DNA of 64,000 nucleotides, taken from Aphis gossypii. Its lineage: Eukaryota > Arthropoda > Insecta > Hemiptera > Aphididae. The DNA lies in contig NC_065531.1 in NCBI RefSeq assembly GCF_020184175.1, forward strand, positions 58,301,213 through 58,365,212. The letters run 5' to 3'. Under the pieces are notes generated by a model. That model was not told where the DNA came from. It made no database searches and was given only the letters and a program-made list of their open reading frames with translations. Below are positions 51,061-63,600 of the stretch, in pieces; the first letter of the stretch is position 1, and each line of letters begins with the position of its first letter. Both the position numbers and the translations under genes were made by a program.

Positions 51061-54052
51061 AAAAAATGTATTTAGTCAAAAACTGGTTTTATGTAAAAAT
51101 TCTTGATTTTCCGTTAATTTTTTGTGGTTTTTCTAGATTTTTTTAAAAGCTTTTGGAAACTATTTACTTTTGACCTATATATAATGCACCAAGGGTATTC
51201 AATTTGCTACCGGAAACCACCCCTGAAATTTTAAATCGAAGCATTATTTCTACAAGTTATGGTGTACACGCGCAAAAAAAACCACATCATTGTAAAATCA
51301 ATATATTCATCACTCCTATTAGAATCTAAGATCATAAAGAAATGTCACCGTTTGCAAGTATTGAAGTATGTGCATTATTATAAAGACATTTGGACTGCAG
51401 TGGACACTATCATTTTAATCATCCTTGAAGTTGTGCATGAGCAGAACACTTAACGACTGAACTATAATGTAAATAAACTGGTTATCACGCTGACGTGGGC
51501 ACGAATTTGGAATTTATAATTATAGTTATAGAATATAGATATATAGATACATTATACATGTATATTAGTGTGTGTAGTATACTAGTATTTGCACAAAATA
51601 ATATTGGTTCAGGCTTCAGATAATAAAGAATGAAGAATAATCAATTTCTAAAAACAGTAAATAACTTCTAGAGGATATTTAGTCAAATACTCAAGTCCGA
51701 TACTTATTATACCTATCGTATATTGTAAAATATTGTAATAGGTATTTACAATATATTATATAATAATACGTTCATCGTTCGACGTCCCTTATCATTTAGT
51801 TACACACTATAATATGTACTGTTCCAGACCGCTTCATACTGTTTTTTTTTTATTTATTACTTGATATACAGTAGGTATACATTGAACTCGACGAGTTGTG
51901 TATGTGTATTATTGTTATTATTTTATCGGTCGGGCAAATGAAATAATATAAATATAATATAAATTGTAATTGATAAATACGTTGTGTGCTCAATATTCTA
52001 CCAGCAGTAGATGGTAAATAACACAACATGCCATCTGTCCGATGGACTATGCGTTACTCTTTCGTCATCCCTGAAAGTTGGAGCTCAGGTACCGAAAATA
52101 TTTATATTATTTTATACGTATGGACTGTGCTAGTATAGCAAAATCCAGCTTTGCTAAAGACATATTTCAAACCTGAGACGACGTATGGACGTATTCTAAT
52201 CTGACAATAATATTATAAATTTATAACTTATAGCCATAATAATAAGTGGACTATAAACACTAAAAATCGATCGTCTATAGTTTGTATAGGACTACTAAAA
52301 CAATAGTTTTGGGATCTTTGAGATCAGACTGCGTCTCACTATAAGAAAAACATTTAATATGAGCTTATTATAAAATGCTAATATTATCCAATCTATATTT
52401 CCATAAATGGTATCAACCTATAATAATTATTAAGTAATAAAGTTTTTAAAAATGTTGGTTACATTTCTTTTATGTACCTACATGTACCTACATGCAGGCT
52501 TCAAGTATCGATGGAAGACGTGAAAGATACTTTCAACTATTACTTTATAATCATTATTAATAAAAATAACTAAAGAAATAGTACTGGAGATGTTATGTTG
52601 GTTGTAGATTACCAATTTTCAGATAACCTAACTTTTTTTATTATATAATGTTAAATTAAACATTAAATTTTAAATGCACTTATTATTTATTTTATAGGTA
52701 TTAGGTAAATACAAATACCTAATAACTAAATGTAGTGTTTTAAATTTATATATTACTGTATGATATATTTACATAAATATTTACTTAGTGGCGTCATTTA
52801 AGGGGCGAGGTGGGTATTCGTCTTTGTCTAATTTTAAAATTTTTATCATTTTTAGTGAAAAAAAACATGTCTTGTATTTTTTTGTAATAATTCCTGAAAT
52901 TATTATTTCGTGTACAGGGAAGTGAGAATTAGGAAATATTATCACAATAATAAATTATTTATTTATGATTGAAATATTAAAATATATATATATGCCTTGT
53001 CCAGCGAAATAATATTCCAGAGCCCGACAAAAATAGGTTCTTTTGCAGCGGCAGCGTAGCGATACCCTGAATCATTCAACTATTAATATGTATCTACATC
53101 ACAAACAAATTCCCAAAAAAAGAATCATCATTGTATATATTTATGAAAAAACAATATACTATGACTATACTAATGTTTAATCTAATATAAAAATTGCTTT
53201 TTTCTGAGAAAGCTCTCTCCTTGTATGCGCCAGTGGTATTAACTCAGTCAATAGATATAATGATAGAATACGAATATATGATTTTATTAAAAGTAAAAAC
53301 TAATTAATAATAATAATATAATTTATTGTTGAGCACACATATTCAATGTTGGCATATAGTGATTGTATGGGTGTTAAAAAAATAAAATATATACATCAAC
53401 ATCGAACACAGTGATAATTTAGTTTTATATTTTCTACCTACTTCAGTTTTTATCTAAGTGTCCAACTACAAAAAAAAAAAAAAATAATAATAATAAACAG
53501 AAACTTATATACGATCGAAGACAATATACTATAAATATAATGAATTAAATCAAAATAAACAATAATAGATAAATGATTAAATTAATAACTGATTATTGAT
53601 TACGGATTCGTATAATAATAATATATAAACTATAAATTACTGAAAAAATCTTGATTCCAAAATTGTAACGTTACTACAGATATTTGAAATGTTGACGCAT
53701 TACAATTGTGTTTAAATTTATCTACACATAAATAGTTAAATACTTAAATACATACACCAACCTAACAACACCTGTATATACCAACACACGCATACACAGA
53801 CGAAAAATGTATAATTTATAATATATATATATATTACCATGTTGGTATTAGGAAGGATGACAGCAATGTCACCATTAAAATAACATAAATATCTCAATTT
53901 TAATTATTCCGAAATATTAAAATGCAAACGTATAAATTAAATTAAATCAGTAGGTACCAACAAAATCTGAAGGTATATACTACTAATCACTTCATTATTT
54001 ATGTTATTCACAGTAAAAAATTGAATAATGGGTAAAAAATAAATTAAAAATT

Positions 54053-54180
54053 CTGGGAACTCACACTAACGAGTAGTAAATAGGTATCAAGTGTAATTCC
54101 GACCTCGTCATTGAGTAGGTCACTGTATTACTTTAACATGTGTATTAAATTTTAATTCAAAAATAAACTAATACATATTA
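54053..54180 (+). repeat. Dispersed aphid-type repeat family, copy B (partial)
   Basis: 'taggtatcaagtg', 'gagtaggtcac', 'ctttaac' and 'tgtattaaattttaattc' align in order with copy A at 49770-49850, with insertions. The rest of the element is missing or too diverged. Confidence 0.5.
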
Positions 54181-55399
54181 AAACAATTTTGAGCAGATAT
54201 TATAGTCTACCAACTTTTATTATACTGAGTATATTAATTTTTGACAATAACATTTTATTTATTACATTATAATGTTATATCTAACAAATAATTATTATCG
54301 TTTGAGCCAATACGTCCACATCATATACAAATTAATCTATATGTATTAAATAAAATAATATATCCCTAAACAATTTATTATTATTATTATTATTAACACA
54401 ATTTATTTGTATGTAGGTACATATTATTACTATAACATTTTTAAAAATAATTATTTTCATAATAATTGCTATAATTTTTATAATATTGTATAAAATATAT
54501 TATATATATACTACTACTCTATAAATTAATAGTAATAGACAATAGTACATATTTTAAATCCCAATACAATACAGGCTCTATAAAATATAAGTAGGTATGT
54601 AAATATATTTTTTTTTAATCAACCCGAAAGTTATTTATTACAATGATCAATGATCTTAAACAATATATTTCAAAGGTGTACATAATATTATTGATAGATA
54701 TATCATGTATATAAGATATGTTTGGGCTGTTACTACCGGTGGAGAGGTTCCAGTAAATGAAATAATTTAATGAAAGAAAGAAATGCTTATTCTATGGATC
54801 GCTATTCAAATATTATACGCATAATATTTTTAATTAATAAAAATTGAAAAATTAATTTATAATTTATAATTAGTTTCAAAAACTCTAAAAATTTAAATAA
54901 AAATACTTGGAATATCATTTAATACCTATTTCAATACCCTATGTTAATATGTCCCTATATGGCTATAATACTATATATACATATACATAATATTATATTA
55001 TTATAAAATTAATAAAAATAATACAACTATGTGAATCAGACTCAAGTGCAAAATAAACTTGCTTATAATAGCAACGAATTCACTGCACAAAAACTCTCAC
55101 GTCTCATGAAATAGTCAGATTTCAATAATATTTTTATTTTTATTTAAATAATGAAGACTTTATAATATGTATCCTATACCACATTACCACCAATTTTGGA
55201 ACACAATAATTATTGTATACACTCTACACTAAAGTTTTTTTTCAGCGTGTCAAGTAAAAGAAATAAAGTTGCAGATATTTTTATTGGATTTTTAAATCAC
55301 TTTTTTCTTGGCATAAATTACATAGTAACGACAACTATAATTTTATTACTTTTTCACATGTTTTATTGTAATTAATCTACTTAAATACTTAATTTATAT

Positions 55400-55419
55400 A
55401 AAAAAAAAAAAAAAAAAAA
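55400..55419. repeat. Poly-A run, 20 bases
   Basis: Uninterrupted A tract in intergenic DNA. I saw no upstream retroelement sequence that would make it a retroposed tail. Confidence 0.85.
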
Positions 55420-56483
55420 TTATAAAAATGTAAAAATAGTCAAAACATTTTTTTAAAATCAATAAGTTCATCAGTTTTTCCTGTACTGTTGGAGATTCAA
55501 TAGACAAAAATATATCAAGAGTTATAGGCTTAAAGAACACTCTTAACCCCTCGAGAACAGGACATTAATTGAAAAACTTAAACTCATGTATTTATTAATA
55601 TTTATTAATAGGAGATACAGAAGAAAATGAATAAAATTACGAATCACCGAAATATTACGTTATTCCAGTTTAAAACCTCTATTTATAGAGTATAACCATT
55701 ATTTAATATTGAAATAAAATACTATAGATAATTATAAAAAGTAATTTATATACTTATTTTTATTTATAGTTATTTATTATAATTGTATTTTAATAATACA
55801 ATATAGGTATTAGGTACCTACCTAAGAGAGGCGTAATTTAACTTTTTTTTAATATGAATAAAAACATGTCGGTTACAATCAATGTCTAGAATGTATCTAT
55901 TTTTCTTGCTAACTAATTTAAAAAGTTGGCCAAATCACAATAATATATTGGATTTTAAAAAGGTATAAGCAAATGTATACCTATAATGACGCAAGGCTTG
56001 CGTGGTCCAAACGACACCACTGATGTCTAGTGATTAAATTAGAATTACTTAATGCCTATGAGACTATACTATATAAATTATAAGTAGGGACATTTAAAAA
56101 ATATTATTTTAGTGAACTAAAAACACGTTCGACAAGTATTATAGACTATATAGTAATAACTAATGATATTATATAGTTATCATTGATTTATTATAATATA
56201 AGCCTTCGCCCACCCCACCAAATTTTCTTTATAAAACTAAAACCAAACTCATAAGTTAGGTAGGGAAAATTTATCAGCAATATGGGTTGTAATAAATTAG
56301 TATACGAAAACTAAAAAGCGATCGACTCTTCTTTCTTTGGTAATATATCCCTTTGACTCGTTTAGCCGCCGGAAAACCGAAATAAGGTAGGTAGATGGGT
56401 AGATAGATTTTCTATAGTTTGGCGTACATCATAGACAACCGGAAAACGTATTGCGCATGACCTGTGGCGGGGGCGGCGGGCGC

Positions 56484-56514
<31 letters not shown>
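56484..56514. repeat. (AAT)n microsatellite at the edge of the Galphao GC island
   Basis: About ten perfect AAT units directly after a GC-rich block. The repeat marks the left border of the island. Confidence 0.9.
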
Positions 56515-57414
56515 TAAAGACAGCGTATAAGGACGGCGGACGGGATGACGAATAAAAAGCGAAATCGACGGTGACGGTCGCCAGGACGCCGGCAGCTATA
56601 GCTGGAGCGTCTGAGCAGCAGCAGCAGCCGCAGCCGACGGCCGCCCGTCCACCCGTTCAGCCCGGCCGTCCGCGGGTCGCCGCTGAAAACCCGTGTGGGT
56701 GTTGCGCCGAAACGAAATCGAGCGGATCCCTGCTACCGGCAGTCGTGCCACCTCGGTGACGGGCGACCGCGCGCCACCGGACCGTCAGGTTGGTCACACC
56801 CGGAGCGAGGCGGTCAGCTGCCGGTCTCCGCGCACGCCGCACGAGCACGCAACACGCACACACGTACGCGGTACACGCGCGCACGTACGCACACACGCTC
56901 ACTCGATTACCCGATAGTCGATACCGCGCGCGCGCACACGGACGGGCGTCAGTTCGCGGTTTGCGCTTGCTCTGTAACCGCCGTCGTAGTCGCAATTCGC
57001 AAGCGCGTAGCGGTCCCCCACCCGAATAACCACTGTAGCCTCCGGTTCGATATTATTATTTGTTGTAATTTGCCGCGAGCGCGCGCGCCAGTTCGGTGTT
57101 TATATTAATCCGTCGCCGGTCGTGTCATTATCGCCGTTGTCGTAGGTTCTTTGGACACGGTTTCCCGTATAAATCGTAATATCTGGATTACTTCTCGTCC
57201 TTCCCCCCCACGTGAAGAGCCGTAAAGTGCGCGAGTTTTGCGTTTAAAATATCTGCGAGCGAGTGTGTGGTGCGAAAGAGCTTTGCCGGTACACCGCGTA
57301 AGGGTTCGCGAAAGTTTTGCTGCCGACGGCCTGTCCATCGGGTGCGGTAGCCCGCGAGTCATCGCCGTCGTCGTCTTTTACGGACACCTGCAACCTCAAG
57401 ATATCTACCATAAT

Positions 57415-57488
57415 ATGCGTTACTCCGCGCACTGCAGAAGATGGTATCGATGACCGGCACAATACCGGTACGGCACCGTTGCGGTTAA
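57415..57488 (+). promoter_or_regulatory. Overlapping upstream ORFs in the Galphao leader
   Basis: uORF1 (57415-57453) encodes 12 residues, MRYSAHCRRWYR. uORF2 (57441-57488) encodes 15 residues, [15 protein letters not shown], and overlaps it in another frame. Both end before the Galphao start at 57574, so reinitiation or leaky scanning would be needed if they are within the mature leader. Confidence 0.45.
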
Positions 57489-57573
57489 CGGCGGTCGGTG
57501 GTGCGATTCCGTCCCGGCGCGTATAATAGCCGCGCGCATTAAGATTTCAGCCCTAGCGAAAGTCGGCCGGAAG

Positions 57574-57691
57574 ATGGGCTGCGCTATGTCGGCGGAGGAA
57601 CGGGCCGCCCTGGCCCGGAGCAGGCAGATCGAGAGGAACCTCAGGGAGGACGGCCTGCAGGCGGCCAAAGACATAAAACTGCTGTTGTTAG
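57574..57691 (+). CDS. Galphao: Galphao coding exon 1 (lipidated N-terminal helix)
   Basis: The exon encodes residues 1-39, from [20 protein letters not shown] to DIKLLLL, and the first base of Gly40. The N-terminal helix contacts G-beta/gamma and the membrane. The donor is TTAG|GTGAGC, phase 1. It lies in a GC-rich island with strong G/C third positions, unlike the AT-rich exons 2 and 3. Confidence 0.96.
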
Positions 57692-60600
57692 GTGAGCAAA
57701 CATCATACTCCGCCCTAGCGGCGACGTTCCTTTCGCAGGAAAATCCCCTTCACCGACGGAGATGACGACGCGGACGTCTTGTCGACGGCGGCGTGCGTAC
57801 GTCTTATTCTGAATTTTTCATTTTTTATTTTTCGCGCTTAAATAATATTATTTATTGTTTTACTTATGAGTTGTTTTTGACATGCGAAATGCACTTTTCC
57901 GATCGAATGCATTATTAATTTATTATGACTGTCATACTTTCATCGCATGAACACACGGCCACGCAGGACCACACACATATAAACGCACACATACTACACA
58001 ATCAGTGCTATATCGTCACTGGGTCGCGTGCACGGGGACTAGACAGTGAGAGGCTTTTTGGCAAGGTACCCACCCGGTGCTCGTCCCTGTGCGTGTGTGT
58101 GATTATTTTGGTGTTCCGATTGAAACCCGACGAGTATATGTGTCGTCGTGTGCCCCTCTGGGTCGTATGTCTGGTGTGATGTTCTTAACATTTTTTTATT
58201 TATTTCTGGCAAGTGTTTGAAGGTCGGACGTTGTCGAGTTTGTTTTTCCTCGTTTTAACACATTGCGGTTGTAACGTCCTTTCGACGGCGGGTAGTAGAG
58301 CTTTTTTAACGTCGTCGTTATGTACCTGAAAACGACGATGACGATTATGCACGCTCCGCTGCCGCCACAAGTGCACACTTGACGTCGTTTTTTCGCTCTG
58401 CACTTTCCCGCCATCCACAGTCCGATCGTTGAATCCTCTCAGCGATGCGCGAGGGTGTAAGTCCTGTCTGTTGTTGTTTCGAGAGTGGTTTGTGCCGGTG
58501 CTGAACGGGAGAAGACGATGGCAAGGGAGATCAAAAACAAACGACTAATAACCTATCATTTTCTCATCGAGAGAGCGTAATATATATAATATTGTAATAT
58601 ACCTTGCGCGCGTGTACGTATATTTATAATATTATAATTATATATAATATAAAGGATGTGTTGGACGGACGGTTTCTGTCAGAAGTGGCACTCCCGTGTT
58701 CATCCCCTCCCAGCAGTCGGCCGCCACGCGCGAGAAATCGATTTTCCGCCACCGTCGCCACCGACCCTTTTGCGCACACCGCGGATAATGGTAACATCTA
58801 TATATATACATAGGTACCTATATGCGAGTGTGTGTGATATTAAACGCGTACTAGATTTTTTAACGTTCGAGTTTCTCGTAAACATTTTTTTATGGCCGGG
58901 TTGGAGCGGGAATCGGTCACCAAAAACGAAAAAAATATTTATAACTATCAGGTTGTGTACATATTTTTATAATTCGAGATTAACATTTACGTGCAGCACC
59001 ATGCACGCGCTCGTTTTCGAAGTATAAATATTGTAACAATATAAATCGTATCGTTGTACACTCGTTGGTTATTATGATTTTCGTTACTTCCATATAATAA
59101 ACCATTATAATGTTATCAAAAATAAAAGAAAACTAGGACACAGTTTTGGTGTGGCCCAAAATGTATACGCTTTTATGACGCTTCTTCTATAACCGTTGTA
59201 AATACTTGTAACTTGTAATTGTTTCAAAGACCAACCAGATAAAACATATTATGCCGAACGCGCGCCGGTTTGAAAATGTATAGATAAACATATTTATAAT
59301 AATATACTCTATGGACGTTAAATCACGAAGTACCAGAAAAATGTTCTACTTCGGGCAAAGCGATAGGTATATAATATTATACGATCTTCTCTAACAATAA
59401 TAGGTAACAATAATAATAATACCATCTAATAATAGTAATAATGTTTCGTTGCATGATGGCTACTGACGCTACTGTGTTGTAATTATACGTTGCACTGGCT
59501 CTGACAACCGGTTGTCGCTGTTTAAAATTGTATACAATTAGCAATTGATTTGGTCATTATATTATGATGATGATGTCATCATATAGAACCGAATTACAAA
59601 TGATTATTTCTAAGATTTAGAATGAAACCTTTTTTTTTTATCGTTTTTAGGATCGATTACAACAATAACTCACCTATATACTATTATAGTTGTTTATAGT
59701 AAAATATCTGAGTTAAAAGTTTATTGAAGGTTAAACATTCTACACGGGTTAAACATCATTATACTTGATGGGCCATCGTCTTTTCTAGTTTTCTATACAT
59801 TAATTTTTTAGAAAAACATGGTAACTTATTCTATAGGTTTATGAGATACAATCATTTTTTTTGTTTTTGAATTCAACGTTTAATTGAGCTTAATAATATG
59901 TACTAATAAAATCTTAAACCAACAAATATATAATTAATATTATTATTTCAGGTGCTGGAGAATCAGGGAAAAGTACAATAGTCAAACAGATGAAGTGAGT
60001 TTCATATTTTAATAAATATTGTTATATTAATTAATTTAAATTATTATTTATTTAAAAAACTGTGTACCTATAATGAATACAACTTCTTCCAATATTATTA
60101 ATGCTGCATATATTCATAGTAGATTCCTATTTTAATAACAATATTATACATATTGTTTTACAATTGAAATAATTGAATATGATTTTACAAGTGGTATTTA
60201 GCATTTTTAGCATAAACAAATACTCGAGTAGAGTATCATTTAATTGTAGCTTATTGGTATTTGTAGGTGAGATGAATTTTATTAAGTTAAATTTTAAATA
60301 GTCTATGAAATCTTTTTTAAATGCCTTACGTTACTTAAGTACCTATATAATTCATGTATAATCATATTTAGATAATTTTGTTCGATTTCCTTATTACCTA
60401 CACCTACTTTAACACATTATACTAAATTTAAATTAAATATATATCTACTTATATATTATAAGCAATTTTTAAACCGTAGATTATAATAGCAAAGCCGAAG
60501 AACGAATACAATATGACACTGTCAATAAGTAAAAAAGTAATTAAGATTGAACGAAGCAGAAAATCATACATAAACCATAATTATAGTTGTTACATTTGGT

Positions 60601-63600
60601 GTAATGATGTGAGAATTACATTTGAGAAAAATTCATAATAATATGACGAGCGAGACTACTCGTGTGTGTAAAACGACTTATTTTCAAATACCTAGGTAGC
60701 TTTTAAAGAGATAGGTAATATAGTGTCATCATTCATCGTTTGCTTAAATTAATCTCATGGTTAATATTGATCTCTTTAATACTTCAATTTTATTTATTTA
60801 GTTTGCTAAAATGTACACGTAAATCGAGACATAAATAGAATAAGTTCAAAATATGATCGACAGATTTTGCAAAAATGTTTACCAGCTATAAATTGTATTA
60901 TGTTAAGTATATTTAATACAATTTTATTTGACCAAATAATTAATATAATGTTTTAAATAAAATTGTTATAAAATATAAAGTTTTTACATTATAAATATAT
61001 AATAATATGGTAGCTTTTGTATTTGTTTGGTATTATTAAAAATTATTTGATTAATTAGAGAAGGTTTAAAGTATAATCGATTACTGGTTAGTCGTATTTG
61101 TTATGATAATAACATAACAGTAATGTGTAATAATTATAAACAAAAATGATTGTCTTTGAAATACAATTTAAATAAATTATATTCAAATTTTGTATTACTG
61201 TAGTGATAGGTAGGAATAGGTGGATTTATTATTTTTGTATAAATGATTTAATCATTTTTTTTTTTTTAATTTATAATAAATCTATAAATCCAAAATTTAG
61301 TGTATAATACCTATAGGTAAATATAAATCTTGAATAACTTTAAAATTTAAAGAATATTTGTAATCCTTAGGTTTGTAATTTTAAAATTATTTTAGAGTTT
61401 AATAAAAATAAAAATAAAAATTTCAAAAATACATTTTTGAAGTATACTTGAAAAGTATTAATAATGAATTATTTTTATTTTCACGTAAATTATGTTCCAT
61501 ATTTTTTTTGTTTTTAGAATAATGTGTTTCTTTTGTTTAAGGATCCTCAATATTATCCAAAATGCTTATTAGTGATTTACCAATGAGTTTATAATAACCG
61601 TAAAAATTATTAAATATATAATACATTAAGTTAGGTTTAATAATAATAATTATTGATACCTAAACTAATAATTTCGTCACTTTCTTCAAATTTCTGCAAA
61701 AATTTCATCCCTCGTATATTTATAGAATAATTAAACGTGTATAGGTAAACATCTTGGAAAATACGTTGGAGAATATTTATGCAATTTAACGTTTTTCCGT
61801 AAATTATAATAAATGTGCGATGTTTGCAAAAATACAAGTTTCCGCAACTATATAGGTACGGCGAGACCGACCACGCCCCGGTATTAAAAGCAACGATGTT
61901 AATGTGTACCACAAAACATGGTTTGATGACTCCTCGGCGTCGGTGGCCGTGCAGGATCGATACTCCCACGCGCACCCGTCTCGCTGGGCACGCAAACGCC
62001 ATCGGCGGCCGCCAGTATACCGGCACATCAATGACCAGTCCTATGGTTTGGAACGTGGTTTTTTCCGAAAAGCTTACGACAATGTTGTATTTATAGATGC
62101 CGGAAATTGCTCTCACATTGAAAATATTGTAATGCCATATGTTTCCTTGCAGACGGATCGACATAAAATACAAAAATGTTTTTAATACACATGTATATAC
62201 ATCGATATTTACGATCTTCAATATACACTGCAGTGTGTGCAATGGAATGCAAACGTTATACTAGTTAATGACTGGTTTTTTAGATGTATATTAAACAAAA
62301 AACACATGATTTATATATTATATTAAATTACTATAAGTATAATTCCAATTCATATTAACAACCATTAAAAATGAAAAACAGTAATAATTGTTTTTATAAT
62401 AATAATAATAATAATAATAATATAGCTATACTGCTATAGGTTATTCAAATTACACTACCGACTTATATTGTTGACATCGTTAGAAGCTAATAGCAATTAT
62501 GAATTGACATACTTCAACAGGGTCGATGGAATTCTATAATTTCGTCAACGAGGAAATATTACCCATTTTAATATTTTATCAACTTCCTAACAATTTTAAC
62601 AACTATAATATTACGTTTTGCTGTTTTGGTTAATAATTTAAAGCTATATGCTATACAATGGTCAGTTTTAAAAGTACCGTGGTAAATAATAGGGGTCTAA
62701 ACAACATTACGCGTAATAATTTTTGTAGTATATACCAACCTACATATAATGCAAAATGTTAATATTATCGACAAGCAGTCATTGCTCTTTTGACGATTTT
62801 TTGAAAGACTTAATATTATTATGTTGCAATTTATTAATTTTTTATTTATATAATTTTTGATGTTAAAATATCTCCACATTTTACTCTGCAAAATAACAAA
62901 CAAATAAAAAAGAAACACTGTATTTCTTCATAATATATTTTTTTTTATTTCAAATCTATTCATGTGTTCTTTATTCAATCTATGCTAAAACCTATTTGAA
63001 TTTATAATCACAAATTATAGGTAGTTTAAACTTAGACAGCCGATTTGGCTTTAATGTCATAGTTGGTAAAACGGTTGATGGTTTTTTTTACTAAAAATGT
63101 TTTGTACCTATTAATTATTTAATCATTGAAATTTCAAATGTGATATGACAATACCAAAATAAATAAATAAATGGATTATACTTATGTAATGCTATTCGGT
63201 TCTTATCAATGGTAAAATTTTAAGGATATATGTGTATATATGATTTAAATGTCGGCCATTTACCGGGCTTCAAAACATTACATTACCTACACTTAGTACA
63301 CAGAAAATCAACTATTTAGTTGTATTATATATCTGTGCTTATATAATTGATAAATCATAACTTAATGTATTATTGATATCAAGTATCCATTATCTTCTGC
63401 ATTTACATTCTAAAAAACATTTCAAATATTTTTTCTTTTTATATCAACTTTATTACTTAGTGGTATTCATACCGTAAAATAATACATAATATTGTTATGA
63501 ACGGTGTTTTATACATATATAAATTATTTATATCTAACATTTTAATATTTTAAGTGCTAACTTAATACAAACAGTATACAAATGAAAGTTGGCCAATTGA

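Larger units (their letters stand above)
40000..56449. other. Intergenic DNA between the divergent PKA-RII and Galphao 5' regions
   Basis: About 16 kb, AT-rich. It holds the C-run and cagtggcg motifs (40.5-42.4 kb), the patch at 43500-43800, the ~490-bp repeat family (48.5-51.1 kb) and repeat copies A and B. No gene is recognised. Confidence 0.6.
56450..57573 (+). promoter_or_regulatory. Galphao: GC-rich promoter/leader island of Galphao with upstream ORFs
   Basis: This is about 1.1 kb of CpG-rich DNA ending at the Galphao ATG, starting around an (AAT)n run. It contains CA/CG alternating stretches (56850-56940) and several pyrimidine-rich blocks. Two overlapping upstream ORFs precede the main start: ATG 57415 to TGA 57453, and ATG 57441 to TAA 57488. 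A potential donor (GCG|TAAGGG, near 57300) hints at a leader intron, but I could not fix one. The start site was not located. The other long open frames here reflect GC-rich composition, not proteins. Confidence 0.55.

Noticed and set aside
52029..52142. ATG frame of 37 codons (MPSVRWTMRYSFVIPESWSS...) with a CAG|GTACCG donor-like site
   Set aside because: Short, weak donor and no partner exon. It could be a first exon, but nothing beyond chance supports it.
56571..57108. Several 60-137 codon frames in the Galphao GC island
   Set aside because: GC-rich DNA has few stops. The frames overlap each other on both strands, are Arg/Ala/Thr-rich and match nothing known to me.
57692..59951. A second alternative first exon of Galphao, as some insects have
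   Set aside because: Searching the intron for an MGC-type start gave only MGHRLF followed by a stop near 59769. If one exists it is upstream or was missed.
61637..62242. 201-codon minus-strand frame as a real protein
   Set aside because: It starts at TTG, no ATG lies near its beginning, and the sequence is unrecognised. I kept it only as part of the GC-patch finding.
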